From positions 21,512,370-21,576,369 of the forward strand of contig NC_045140.1 in the NCBI RefSeq assembly GCF_008831285.2: a stretch of DNA of 64,000 bases, in the 5' to 3' direction. The notes beneath the pieces were generated by a model. That model ran no database searches and had not been told where the DNA came from. It was given only the letters and a program-made list of their open reading frames with translations. Of the stretch, positions 23,682 to 34,192 are shown piece after piece (position 1 is the first letter of the stretch; each line of letters starts with the position of its first letter). This DNA is from Nymphaea colorata. Its lineage: Eukaryota; Streptophyta; Magnoliopsida; Nymphaeales; Nymphaeaceae. A program made the position numbers and the translations under genes.

Positions 23682-24745
23682 ACTACCACAGTGGAGCAAA
23701 AATGACGACAAGTCCAGTCCAGAGCTCCAACTAAGTAGTTAAAGAAATATATCTTGGTGTCGTTTGTTTCGACAAAGAATCTAGGAAGCACTCCAACTTC
23801 TTGTTTAGATCAATAGCAATTTTCCTTTGCAGGCTTGGATACAATGCAATTTATTGCAATTTCTTGTTTGCACCACCTTCGTTCAAAAATGGTCTATCAA
23901 TTGCAAACCAAATAAAGCTCTAGCCTTTAAACTGTAAGAATCTAGGCCGTCCCTCCTTTTGGCTTACATCTTTTCCAATCCTTGGCATAAACTGATGACC
24001 CTTCGCAGCAGTCACTCAACTAGATTTGCAGAAGCTTCTGCAGATAAGAGTAACACGAATAATAATAATAAAAAAAGAAACAGATCATTTAAAACATCTG
24101 GAGCGAAAGCATTGACACCCACATAGAGAGAGAAACAAAGTAACTGAAATGGAAGTAATTCAGAGACTTAACACACCAAGACATAGAGGCCAAAGAAAAA
24201 CCAAATTCAAACGCAAAAGAGTCTCACATCACAACGGGGAAAGTTGAACATATAAAATAAAGAAAAGATTACTGAATCATCTTTACCAACCAACATCTTC
24301 AAATTTCCGTCATTCTTAGAGGCTTAAATAGCTGGAAAGGTCACCAAATTCTTGGTCGCAGATACAAATTTTAGTCATAAAAAAATAAATGATCAAGCAG
24401 ACAATTAAGTTAATTTTGCTAGGAACAAACAGTAAGCGCTTGCCTTCGGAAAAAGGCTTTATGTGCAGCTAGTAAGTGGATAATCCTCACAACAGGCGTG
24501 AAGAAGGTAGCTTTCAAGATCAAGACGAGGCCTATCTAACTTAGAACGCCAACAGCGGATTGGCTTCAGCGGTCGCGAACGGCGAAGCCCATAAGCTGTA
24601 AGCTCTGCTCTTTTGGTTGAGAAAGGAATCCTCGGACTAATCCCCCGCGACTTGAGTGGACATCCCTCGAGTCCTCGACGTCTCTTATAGTATCGCGTGG
24701 ACAGGAGTGGAAACAAGCTCGAAACTTGCAAGGAAGGCAGAAGGT
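23682..24745 (-). promoter_or_regulatory. NLR2 leader and upstream region
   Basis: From the start codon to about 24,235 it is closely similar to the NLR3 upstream DNA (61,960-62,530), sharing CTCCAACTTCTTGTTTA and CAATTTTCCTTTGCAGGCTT. Beyond that the similarity to NLR3 stops, and 24,440-24,745 instead resembles the NLR1 upstream module 12,590-12,900 (CCTTCGGAAAAAGGCTTTAT, AGTGGATAAT, GGTTGAGAAAGGAAT). It therefore looks like a mosaic leader/promoter. The function is inferred from position and conservation. Confidence 0.55.
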
Positions 24746-25034
24746 GAACGCACACGTTCCTGTTGAGGGGCTTTTAAGCTTCTAAATAATTCCTCGAGTG
24801 TCAATGTGCAAAGTTGGAGTATAGAAACAAAGAGAAGCGTGATTTTATAATGGGGCGAAGCATAAGCTTCCAAGCGATGAACTGAAAGTTGTAAGATCAA
24901 ATTAATAAAATTCTAACAATCATTTATCCTTACATATTGAAGAAAATCACATCAATAAAACATGTTACAAAATAACAACTAAACATTTAGACGGTTGGCT
25001 GGCGGCCCTGTAGAGAGGGAGTTTTCGGCATCAA

Positions 25035-25476
25035 CCTGAGTGAGAGAGAGAGAGAGCGGATAAAATGAGAATATATAACAAAATTTGGGGACAAGAGGTC
25101 CCCTAAATACAAAAACAATCCGCAAAGAACAAAATTACACAAAAAACACAAATAGGAGGAACAAATATAAATATACAATACAATGTACAAAAAAATAGGA
25201 GAGAAGAGGAAAGACGAAACGGCACAGTCATCCAACCGCAGTCAGGCAGCGGCGCTTTAACCGAATGGCAAACTGGATATCCCATTGCACAAGACGAGCT
25301 ACAGAATCTGGTGAAGAGAAGGTGCTCCTGAAGACCCTGTTGTTGCGCTCCTCCCAAATACGCCACCAAGCTGAAATGAGCCACAACCTCCATACATTAC
25401 TAGAAAGCCGTGCATGACCATGCCCTATGTTCGGTGCCAAAATGGTTGCCATGTAAAAAATTGAATGGACTTTCAA
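25035..25476 (-). mobile_element. Truncated LINE (non-LTR retrotransposon) 3' end
   Basis: The minus strand encodes a short frame (25,476-25,228) with WLISAWWRIWEERNNRVFR. This is the conserved end of the zinc-binding region that follows reverse transcriptase in plant LINEs. An AT-rich tail follows to about 25,035. The reverse transcriptase and endonuclease are missing, as is usual for 5'-truncated insertions. No target-site duplication or clean poly-A was identified. Confidence 0.7.
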
Positions 25477-25689
25477 TGGCCGCAGATAGAGCTGCTGTAT
25501 GGTAGTTCTGGAACTTCAGTTCAAGTTTGATGAAAAAATTTTGCTACTTAAAATTTTGGCATTGGTATTACTAAAAAGTATTAATACTGGTATTAAAGTC
25601 CTACTAGTGGAAACTTTAATGCGAGCTTAAGTTTTCACCAAAACACATATATTTGATACAGTTTTAATGCAAGGATTTTTTTTTTTTTG

Positions 25690-26824
25690 CCGGTTGAAAA
25701 AGCGCCCATTAACACGCTCGATCTCTTCTCCGACCTTTCTTCGCACTTGCCGTCGTCTTCCATTGGAGCTTCACCTGCAAATTCACAGGTAACTCTCTTT
25801 TTTTCCTTTCCGTCTCTCTCTTCCCCGTCTCCCTTTCCCGAGGGATAATCCTTTCTTTGGCGCGACCGGTTCGAGCCCGGAGTCGCCCAAAGTCGATGGA
25901 CGTGGTCGGAAAAAGGGGAATGGCAGATGCCCTCGATATCGGGAGGGGTGAAGCGATTAGTGGTGCATCTAGTACTAGGGCTGGTTCGAGTACTGGGCTC
26001 GTTGGTGATGGAGAGAGACGCAGACGTTCTGTCAGCAGGAGAGACCCTTTCCGTGCCGGTTCTGTGAAGGCGCCAAGTCGGAGCGTTTGAGGCTGGATAC
26101 AGGGAGAAGACGGCATTCTGTTTCTCGCGGCGATCACGGAAATCCTGAGGTTGATCTCATGTTCCAGAAGTTTGATTGCGCATCTTTATTTCTGTTGTTT
26201 GGATGCAAATTCCATTTTATGGTTTCGGATTTTCTAGAGAAGGTACAAGTAGGAGAACGTTTGGTGGAGAAGGGTGCTCAATGGAGAAGCGTTTTTCTGC
26301 TTCCTCCATGTTCGAAATTTTGAGGCTTCTGGTGTAGAGATGAAGAATGAAAAAGCTTCTTCTCTATGTTTTGTTGGTCGAAAATTTATAGTTCTATATC
26401 AGAATTGATGCAAATTACTGCGAAAGATGTTTATCCTTCAAACATGACAGCGGTCTGTGCAAACATCAGGTTCAGAAGAAAGGGTATCCGCATTTCCTAA
26501 TAGAGTTATAGTCATGCAGAAGAGAAGACGATTAAGGTGGTATTCGAACAAATGAAGGTGGGAAAAATTGTCTGTAAAATATCGCATTCGTGCCTAGGGA
26601 ATTTAATAATTGTGAAGAAAATCGGCATTTCAAGCATTAACATAAATACGTACCCTTGTCGAATTGGTAATTCAAAGAGAGTTTTTCCCTCATTTGTACT
26701 GTTACCTGTCTAAATGTCGACAGTCAATATCTTTTATGTGATGATGTTCATTTTCATTTTTTCTTTCAGACATTTCAGCACGATCATCCTACCGGCGTCC
26801 TGGTGTTATTGACATACATGAAAC
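25690..26824 (+). CDS. Unrecognised possible gene start (two exons, uncertain)
   Basis: A pyrimidine-rich leader at 25,710-25,787 ends CACAG/GTAACT, as a 5' UTR exon would. After an acceptor-like GGAG near 25,881, an ATG at 25,896 opens a 65-codon frame (MDVVGKRGMADALDIGRG then GERRRRSVSRRDPFRAGSVK) ending at 26,090. A second frame, from 26,087, continues with RRRHSVSRGDHGNPEVDLMF. A possible downstream exon lies near 26,770-26,820 (SYRRPGVIDIHET). GC content is higher than around it. I do not recognise the protein. The frame change means it is either spliced in a way I cannot see or broken. Confidence 0.3.
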
Positions 26825-27279
26825 TGTTAGGTCTGAAGTTAGGCGTCACTTCTTTTTGCAGCTTTAAGGGGACTTACTGTTTGTACTTATTGCCGGCTTT
26901 GTGCTAGTCAAATGATCCTATTCGGTGCACATGATTAAGAGATATATAGTAAAACTTAGTTGCTTTGGGAACAGATTCTCAGTTCAATATAAATGCTATT
27001 CTACTGTTTGCAGGAAAAAATTAACTATCGCATCTGATATGCTGATTTTTTTTTTTTGGTCCACGAACATGTTGGCACACAGGATCACATTGTTATATTT
27101 CTCCTTTGCTAAATTTCTGCACGCCAGAACATGATATATGTAAGTCAAATATTTGTAATCTCTGAGTTGCCTTGGTCAATGTGATCCAGCTAAAATAGTT
27201 TTCTCCAGTAATTATCGGCATAGATGCTCTGCTGTTTGCTCTGAAAGCAGAAAATTACACAATTTTCTCCCACGTCGTA
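26340..27279. other. Non-coding DNA between the possible gene start and a repeat
   Basis: AT-rich. A stretch at 26,560-26,650 (TGTCTGTAAAATATCGCATTC, GAAGAAAATCGGCATTTCAAG) has an inverted match at 51,585-51,665, next to the right copy of the unrecognised ORF. Otherwise nothing recognised. Confidence 0.5.
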
Positions 27280-27540
27280 AGTGATTTGAGCGCCGATTCA
27301 CATCAACAGATCGTAGACCCATTCCTTAAGATTTATCAAAACAAAGTTCAACGATTGAGATCAGAAATATATTTTTACATAATAATTGTAGATAAGGCTT
27401 GTATAAGATCCCAAGGCAACATCGACTCTATAGCAGAACATGTTTGAAACCAAATTGATGACATTAAACTGCCCGGATTACTCGTAAAAATGAAATTTTA
27501 TTTATAAATTCAAACCTAAGTAAGCTTTAAATGGGCGCCC
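27280..27540 (+). repeat. Dispersed repeat, second copy
   Basis: Shares AAGTGATTTGAGCGC, ATATATTTTTACATAAT and TTGTATAAGATCCCAAG in the same order with 15,178-15,300. It also shares GACATTAAACTGC and AAATTCAAAC-TAAGTAAGC with 15,035-15,110, in a different order. Non-coding. Confidence 0.7.
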
Positions 27541-27706
27541 ATCATTTGGACATGAGAGATCCAATGACCCCAGCAATCATGGCCGTCGGATCCCCTAAAA
27601 CGGCCGAGATAATGAACTTGACAGCTAGCCCCACCATCTCGCAGAACTTGCGCACTTTCCCCCTCCTACTCCTGTGGTGATTCTGAAGCGTACCCTTCCC
27701 TTAAGA

Positions 27707-28267
27707 CTAGGAATCGCAGTGTACAACTCCAAGCTCCTCTTTCCGTTGGAGTAGTACATATCCTGCCAACATCTCCTTCACGCAGGAGACGTGCAGGTGG
27801 TACTTTTTGCAGGCGCTCCGGTAGGACCAACTCGGCCCCTTCCGGCCGCAGCGGTGGCAGGCGGAGGAGACCTTCTTGTGCAGGTAGAGCTTGACGTCGC
27901 CGTCGTCAAGCATGTGAGGTAGGTTGTAGCAGCAGGGGTGCAGATCGAAGCCGCAGAGGCGGCAGTGGTAGACGAAGCCCAGCACGTCCTTGCCACAGGC
28001 ATTGCAGTAGCGCATGGTGTTGTCGGGCGAACTGGTGAAGAATTGGAAGCTGCATTTGGGGTGGGAAATGGGCTGGCTGGGGACGGCGCAGCACTTGTGA
28101 AGGTCGAAGTCACACAGCTCGCACCTGTACCTGCACCCAATGCCGGCCTCCTTGCAGCCATCGCACCTGAAGGGCACCTCCATGAACTCAAACTTGAGCC
28201 GGTGCTGAGGGTGGCTGGAGTGGACGATCTCCTTGTTGTAGATCATCTTGGCGATTGCAGATGACAT
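27707..28267 (-). CDS. DC1 (C1-like zinc finger) domain protein
   Basis: Single-exon frame of 186 residues if translation starts at the Met giving MSSAIAKMIYNKEIVHSSHP. A longer frame upstream is AT-rich and hydrophobic, so I prefer this start. Three DC1 repeats are visible: HSSHPQHRLKF to CDGCKEAG, CELCDFDLHKCC (about 16-60); HP to CNACGKDVLGF, CRLCGFDLHPCC (about 69-113); LHKKVSSACHRCGRKG to YHLHVSCVKEM (about 130-166). The Cys and His pairs that bind zinc are present, although the third repeat has SACKKY where a tighter C-x-C pattern is usual. DC1 proteins are a large plant family with poorly defined roles in stress and hormone responses. The gene is GC-rich compared with its surroundings, and a fragment of it is duplicated at 31.15 kb. 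Confidence 0.85.
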   Translation of the reverse strand: MSSAIAKMIYNKEIVHSSHPQHRLKFEFMEVPFRCDGCKEAGIGCRYRCELCDFDLHKCCAVPSQPISHPKCSFQFFTSSPDNTMRYCNACGKDVLGFVYHCRLCGFDLHPCCYNLPHMLDDGDVKLYLHKKVSSACHRCGRKGPSWSYRSACKKYHLHVSCVKEMLAGYVLLQRKEELGVVHCDS

Positions 28268-28410
28268 GCAGCTGAAGATGAGCCTATAAATAGAGAAAGA
28301 GAGAGAGAAATTCTGACTCGGGGTGCAGAGTAAAAAATGTTTTTTATTGACCCCAAAAACAAAAAATAAAAACAAGGGGAACATGGCGGTTTGTTGAGCA
28401 GATGAACACG

Positions 28411-28466
28411 TGATTGCATAAGTTACCAATACGCCCGTGTTCATTGCATAAGTTACGAATACGCCC
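28411..28466. repeat. 30-bp tandem repeat, two units
   Basis: ATTGCATAAGTTAC then C or G then AATACGCCC occurs at 28,413 and again 30 bp later at 28,443. The same word appears once near 31,092, joined to pieces of this region, next to the displaced DC1 fragment. Confidence 0.85.
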
Positions 28467-29900
28467 TGCTGCTGTCAAAATTTGGCAAGTTTGCCCGAGG
28501 TCCCTACTCCCTAGTAAACAGAAATCTAAACATGAGAGCATTATTACCTGCTCGCGTCTCGCCCACACGCCACGGATAAACATATGTGATTTTCAATAAA
28601 AATGACTTTTATTTTTCCGTTGCTGTTTCCACTTGGCTCGCATTACTAGCTAACAACGTGACTAAAATAAAATGTATAACTGAAGAAGACAAATTTTTTC
28701 GTCCAAAATTTACTGAAGGTTTCACAATCTGCATTGATAGTTGAAGGCAGCCGCCACTGGTTCAAAGGATATTGTTTTGAACCAGAAGTGCCCCGGTTTT
28801 GCTTTTACCTTACTGGCTGTGTCTGGGGCTAACACTGTTGCAGACCGGATCCGCAGTGCAACTTCAGAACTCAATCTGAAATGCAAAGATAAAAGTAAAT
28901 CCGGGAGCCATTAAATAGCCAACAAAGTAAGAGAGAGAGAGAATAAGAAGAAAAAGACCACTATATCTACAAAAGCGACAGAAGGGAAGTGTTGAAAATG
29001 GCAAGCAGAAAGCCTCTCTATCTACAATTTCAACGAATAGCAGCATAGTTATGGTAGACTTTTGGGTTGTATCAATTTTAACAATGTTAAAGATTCACCC
29101 TTCAAGTTAGGTACCGCACTCCACTACCTTAAGATGCACAAATAACGCCTAAAAGGACCGAATTTGGATTTCAATCACACCCATTTGATCAAATTATAAA
29201 ACGAGTAAAAGTAACAAAAAACTGAATAAAACATAGGTTTCGACCACTCTACGACACTTGTGGCTCCTGACTTGTTCTTGTGATTCTTGCATAAGGAAAT
29301 TAATTCAACACAGTTGCACCTTTATACTTCTCGACTGCTTAAGAGGAGGTCGTGGGTTGCATGTTTCCGTTGGTTCAATTAATCTTTGGGTGTTTTTACC
29401 CGATATAACGCTTTTACGTGGTCTCTGTGCGAGGCTAGATCTGATCCTCTGGGTACAGAAGACATCTTCATATGAATAGCTGAAAAAATGAAAAAGGCTC
29501 AACGGGACAACAGGGAGTTTGGATATGGGATCACAGCTTCAAAGCTGCTGAAAAGGCAATTTTCATCAAAACAAAATGCTAGTGCAAGGATGTGTTTTTC
29601 ATGGTCAAAGGAAAGTTTTATTTGGATAACTTTGTAGGGAAATGAACAATTTTTTTTTAACTAAAAAAATTGGTCTGTCGATGTTCTTTGCCAATTGAAA
29701 GACCTTCAGATCTAGCCTCCACGATGAAAATTTGATTTGAAATCCATTTTATGGGCGTTTTCAATCATGAAGATAAAGTTTGATGTAGCTAATTAACATC
29801 CGAAAGACTTTCAATGGATGAACAGGGATATAAACTTGCAAGTTTAGACATAGAAAGAAAGCAGATTCTTCATGATGGTCTCTCTGCATGGTTATCATGC
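28467..29900. other. Intergenic DNA upstream of DC1
   Basis: No gene recognised. The part 29,325-29,465 (GAGGTCGTGGGTTGCATG, TTTACCCGATATAACGCTTT, GTGGTCTCTGTGCGAGGCTA) has the look of a tRNA-derived SINE with degenerate promoter boxes. I could not define ends, target duplication or a second copy here. Confidence 0.4.
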
Positions 29901-29904
29901 TGCA

Positions 29905-30190
29905 GGACCGTACACTAGAAACCATGCGCATAAGGTCTGGCTCTCCGTCTGACGCTGCATGCTATGAATCAGCATTTCCGGATGAGAGAGAAGCGTTCGT
30001 CATGCCAGCATTGGAGAGGAGGACGAATTCTTCAACAAGATCTCCAACAGTGGAGGATTGATGAATTATCTGCCCAGCATTGTATGCAAGGTCAGAGTAG
30101 CAGACCACATGGCTACGGTGTCAAAACCCACCGAACTCAGCACATACCTGATAGATATTGCGTGGTTTGCACTTCAGCAAGACTTTCTAC
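29905..30190 (+). other. Coding-like fragment, unrecognised
   Basis: After an acceptor-like GCTGCAG at 29,899-29,905 a frame runs DRTLETMRIRSGSPSDAACY to SSTRSPTVED and stops. One frame over it continues from an ATG at 30,062 as MNYLPSIVCKVRVADHMATV to LIDIAWFALQQDFLL, then TAG. The composition looks like real protein, not repeat, but a break separates the halves. It may be a degraded gene fragment, possibly connected to the gene start at 25.9 kb. I do not recognise the family. Confidence 0.3.
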
Positions 30191-30327
30191 TGTAGCAAGG
30201 TACCACTCAACACTGAACTTTTCATGGTAGTGCACTACAACGCTGGCATCCGATTAGATTCTCGTTGTAAACCAACGTCAAGGGCTTGGTCATCGCCTAC
30301 CAATCACCCTACCAATCACCATCAGTC

Positions 30328-30795
30328 TGCCTATTCCTAATGTAATGCACTTGTCGCTGTCGTTGCCCATGGAATAATGCTTAAAAATACTTTTTGTTAT
30401 AATGTTTTGATTTTTTTTTTTTAAACCTATTAGAATGAATCGGTCGCCACCTAGGTTGCAGAAGCAGCACTATCAACCCAGTTCCATTATGGTTGCTAAC
30501 TGTGGTTGCTGGTACATACGGTAGCTGGTAGACTTTATAGCACTATTAACCCAGTTCAAGAAATAGTCACTTACAGAGACCTTTAGTCGCTGTTTGGTTG
30601 TCGTAACCCGCCCCCACTACATCTCATGCTTTCCGGCTCACAATTGTCATCTTGACTTAGGAGTTAAGAAAGTATACTTTACGCATGATAGCTTAGTGGT
30701 GTTTCCTCTTTATAGAAGTCCACATATGTCAGGGTCAGGTTCCCCACCCTACCAGCTACCATATATTGCTAACTGTGGTTCCAAAGGTTCCGCAA
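30328..30795 (+). repeat. 468-bp inverted repeat, left arm
   Basis: The reverse complement of this arm lies at 32,226-32,693, also 468 bp, with only scattered differences. The outer end is TGCCTATTCCTAATGTAATG and the inner end is CCAAAGGTTCCGCAA. It contains repeated GCTAACTGTGGTT words. An apparent 80-codon frame here and its mate in the other arm are parts of the repeat, not independent genes. Confidence 0.93.
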
Positions 30796-30964
30796 AATCT
30801 ACACCTAGCGAGGTTGCAATCACGAACTTGTTTTGAAGGTGACAGTCAGCTTCGTCGAGCCACTTTTTGATTTCCCACCAATGGGCCTCCACCGATTTTC
30901 CAGTTTTTCTACTTTCCTTTTCAGAAAAATACATTTGCCTAGTGAGGTTTAAGCACTTCAGATC

Positions 30965-31325
30965 TGAATCAGCCTCACTTTGAGATTCAGACCAATTTTA
31001 GATCTTAACATCACGTTTTTTTTTTTTTTTACATACGTCATGAGATAACAGGAAGTGTGATATTAAATAAATAGTCTATATTCAATGTCCATACGTCATT
31101 GCATAAGTTACCAATACGCACGCCCTGCTGCTGTCATCTGCTCAACAAACCGCCATAATCAACAAGGAGCTCATCCACTCCAGCCACCCTCAGCACCGGC
31201 TCAAGTTTGAGTTCATGGAGGTGCCCTTCAGGTGCGATGGCTGCAAGGAGGCCGATGGATGAATCAGCCTCACTTTGAGATTCAGACCAATTTTAGATCT
31301 TAAGTTCACGTTTTTTTTTTTTTAC
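30965..31325 (+). repeat. 65-bp direct repeats flanking the DC1 scrap
   Basis: The sequence from GAATCAGCCTCACTTTGAG through CAATTTTAGATCTTAA to CACGTTTTTT occurs at 30,966-31,030 and again at 31,261-31,325, in the same orientation. Only two bases (AC versus GT just after CTTAA) and the T-run length differ. The 230 bp between them hold the DC1 fragment and rearranged pieces of the DC1 5' region. Confidence 0.88.
31155..31252 (+). pseudogene. Displaced fragment of the DC1 gene
   Basis: About 33 codons matching the DC1 protein at 27.7-28.3 kb, from NKEL/NKEI-VHSSHPQHRL to the first zinc ligand pair CDGCKEA. It is on the opposite strand and cut off abruptly before a sequence ending ATGGATGAATCAGCC. 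Just upstream, 31,090-31,154 joins ATTGCATAAGTTACCAATACG and TCTGCTCAACAAACCGCCAT. At 28.4 kb these lie on opposite strands, so the piece was rearranged when captured. No start or downstream domain, so not functional. Confidence 0.88.
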
Positions 31326-32225
31326 AAAGATTTGAAGTATTTTTTAACATGAATTTGTGAACCTGGAACTTTGAATCTTGTGGATACGAAGTTTTATGTT
31401 TCCTTCTCCTAAAATCTATGGATTTAATCATAATGTACAAGATCAGCCGTTTTGTAATTAGATTCTTTAGAGATAGTTTGGCAAATGGAACAGTTTGAAA
31501 CTATTTCATAGATCTATCATAAAACCTTGTTAATATCTGGAATAATCAAATGCTCCTTTAATCACGTTTAACAAGATAAAACCTTGTTCACGTACATCAT
31601 GGATCTGGATTTCAACGACCGTTTAATCTTGTACACTAATGATGAAAGTTCCACTCAACTCTTGACGGGGCAACAAAGACGTGCTTAAGTTTTATTATTA
31701 TTCAATTAACTGCTTCTAATAAAAAGAAATTACTCAAATGAAACCGGATTTGGAACTTTGGTTCTTATAAGTATTATTTTTCTAAACTATAAAAGGTGGC
31801 AGACGTTACTTTAAATTTAGAGGAAGTAACTGTAAATTCGCTTTTCCAGCTTTGGAACCTGAGGATAGAAAAAATGAAACCGGATTCAGCTTCTCATCCG
31901 GATGGTAGGGTTCCCTCCCACTCACTTAGAAACACAAACATAGAGTTTTCCATTAAATTTGTAGGGGCATTTGACAGTATAAATACTAATACAATGATTC
32001 ATGAATTTGTTTTAACAATTATAGCATATTCATGCAACAATAAATTTTAGTGGTCTTTTAATTTACTTTAATTTTTTGAAACAGATTCACGTAATACTAT
32101 TTTAGTATTCCTATTACCAAACACTGTTCACAAAAGTATATCTTATGTTGCACACGTTGTGTCACAAATATGTTATCGCCGGGGAATTATTATTGCATAT
32201 CAGTTGCAAAGATCACAATAGCATG

Positions 32226-32693
32226 TTGCGGAACCTTTGGAACCACAGTAAGCAATATATGGTAGCTGGTAGGGTGGGGAACCTGACCCTGACATATGTG
32301 GACTTCTATTAAGAGGAAACACCACTAAGCTATCATGCGTAAAGTATACTTTCTTAACTCCTAAGTCAAGATGACAATTGTGAGCCGGAAAGCATGAGAT
32401 GTAGTGGGGGCGGGTTACGACAACCAAACAGCGACTAAAGGTCTCTGTAAGTGACTATTTCTTGAACTGGGTTAATAGTGCTATAAAGTCTACCAGCTAC
32501 CATATGTACCAGCAACCACAGTTAGCAACCATAATGGAACTGGGTTGATAGTGCTGCTTCTGCAACCTAGGTGGCGACCGATTCATTCTAATAGGTTTAA
32601 AAATAAAAAATCAAAACATTATAACAAGAAGTATTTTTAAGCATTATTCCATGGGCAACGACAGCGACAAGTGCATTACATTAGGAATAGGCA
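32226..32693 (-). repeat. 468-bp inverted repeat, right arm
   Basis: Mate of 30,328-30,795. It differs by a few substitutions (for example TATTAAGAGGAAAC here against TATAGAAGTCC-side text in the left arm) and by T-run length near the inner A/T stretch. Its outer part is related to 4,985-5,075. Confidence 0.93.
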
Positions 32694-33284
32694 ACAACAA
32701 TGACAGTTGGTAATTTGCTAACTGTGGTTCGATAGGCAACGACAACCAGCTACCATATAGGCCAAAGTCTAACATGATTTCTAGGTTGCTAACTGTGGTT
32801 GCAGAGTAAAAAGTGACTTTAGCCATCAATTGCTTGAATATCCGGAAATGCAATTTAGCTACAGGAATGCACATTCTGGATTATTGTACTGCCATTGGAG
32901 CTCATGGGTTTGGCTAATGGTACTTGAATGAAATGATGTTCTAATGATGTTTGTTCGTGGAAGGCGCACAGAATAGTCTTGCCTTTCACCAGCTACCGAG
33001 TTATTAAAGAATCTTAGGTTACAATGGAACAACTGTGCACAAGGAAGCCAATCTGGATTCAATTTATTGAGTCTGATTAAATGTAGCAGAAAAGAAATTA
33101 TCTCACAACTGCACTTCTAAGTGTATTAAAACCTCATTTAGGTCATGAAACTTTTGAATCTCCTCAATTTTTCTAGGTTTGGGTTGTCACATGTCAAGAG
33201 ACTTAATTTGTGTACCTTCGTGCGATTTGAATAATGAAGTATCTTGGTGATCCTGTATTGGGAATGAAAAGTTAATTGTATGAT
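32694..33284. other. Intergenic DNA
   Basis: Holds two further GCTAACTGTGGTT words (near 32,717 and 32,790) like those in the inverted repeat, so the parent element may extend this far. No gene recognised. Confidence 0.45.
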
Positions 33285-33505
33285 TGCAAATCTACAATCA
33301 TGACACAATGAGTTGTCGAGATCCAAGAAAGAAGCCATGAAATTGCATGCGACTTGTCCCGTATGGACTTCAATCTCGTCAGGACGAAGACGCTTTACAT
33401 GTTATGTGTTAACGAAGATCCTGTGGATGAATAGGACTCGTTTAAAATTCGAATCTGACCCATTTCTAAACCTATTTAAAATGGCGGAGGCGGGAAGCAG
33501 GTTCT
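33285..33505. repeat. Dispersed repeat, inverted mate of 15.8-16.0 kb
   Basis: Reverse complement of 15,820-15,995, with an insertion of about 60 bp (near 33,360-33,420) relative to that copy. Confidence 0.75.
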
Positions 33506-33799
33506 AATCAGAGAACAAAGGAATGAGATCGCCCTCATTTCGTAGTTTCCTTCAAAGAATCAGGGGATTTGAAGGCGGGTCTCACATTTGGGGTTTTGAA
33601 CTTTTAAATTCCCTTTAGGTTAAGAGACGTTCAACTCCGTATAAATCCCCCGATTTACAAACAGTCCCAATAGATAGAAAGAATTAATGAATTGGAAACT
33701 AAAAAATCTATTAATGAACAAAACACTACAAAACAATAAATGTTTGGCCTAAGGAGAGGATCAATGTTCATTTTATGATGGATTGAAATGTGGACGCCA

Positions 33800-34104
33800 A
33801 TGAATGGGCCATAACCCTCTCTTTGGCCAGAGCTCTCAACAACCATACCCATACACACATAAATATATATAGCCATCCGGCCTACTACACACGCAACCCG
33901 AGCCCGATCCGATGATGGACGAATCCATATTTTCTATACAAGATACGGATTCTTCTACAGTCCGGCTTTATATATGCATGGAAAATAAAGATTCCTCCAC
34001 CTTCAAGTTGTTTGTTTAAAAGGCCTCGAGTTGAAAAAGAACATCTAAATAACTAATTTTAATAGATCTGATTTTTCTCTTTTATCCAAGTAGCTTGATG
34101 TTTA

Positions 34105-34192
<88 letters not shown>

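Larger units (their letters stand above)
30796..32225. other. Loop of the inverted repeat
   Basis: 1430-bp spacer between the arms. It contains a 65-bp direct repeat flanking a displaced DC1 gene fragment (listed separately), then AT-rich DNA (31,330-32,225) with no recognisable gene or transposase. An 84-codon frame at 31,796 is low-complexity AT-rich DNA. Confidence 0.7.

Noticed and set aside
27778..28264. Alternative frames of 108 and 137 codons over the DC1 gene
   Set aside because: GC-rich shadow frames. The Cys/His pattern of DC1 identifies the true frame.
30594..30836. 80-codon frame with a near-identical partner at 32,200-32,427
   Set aside because: Looks like a conserved protein pair at first, but the identity is explained by the 468-bp inverted repeat extending well beyond the frames.
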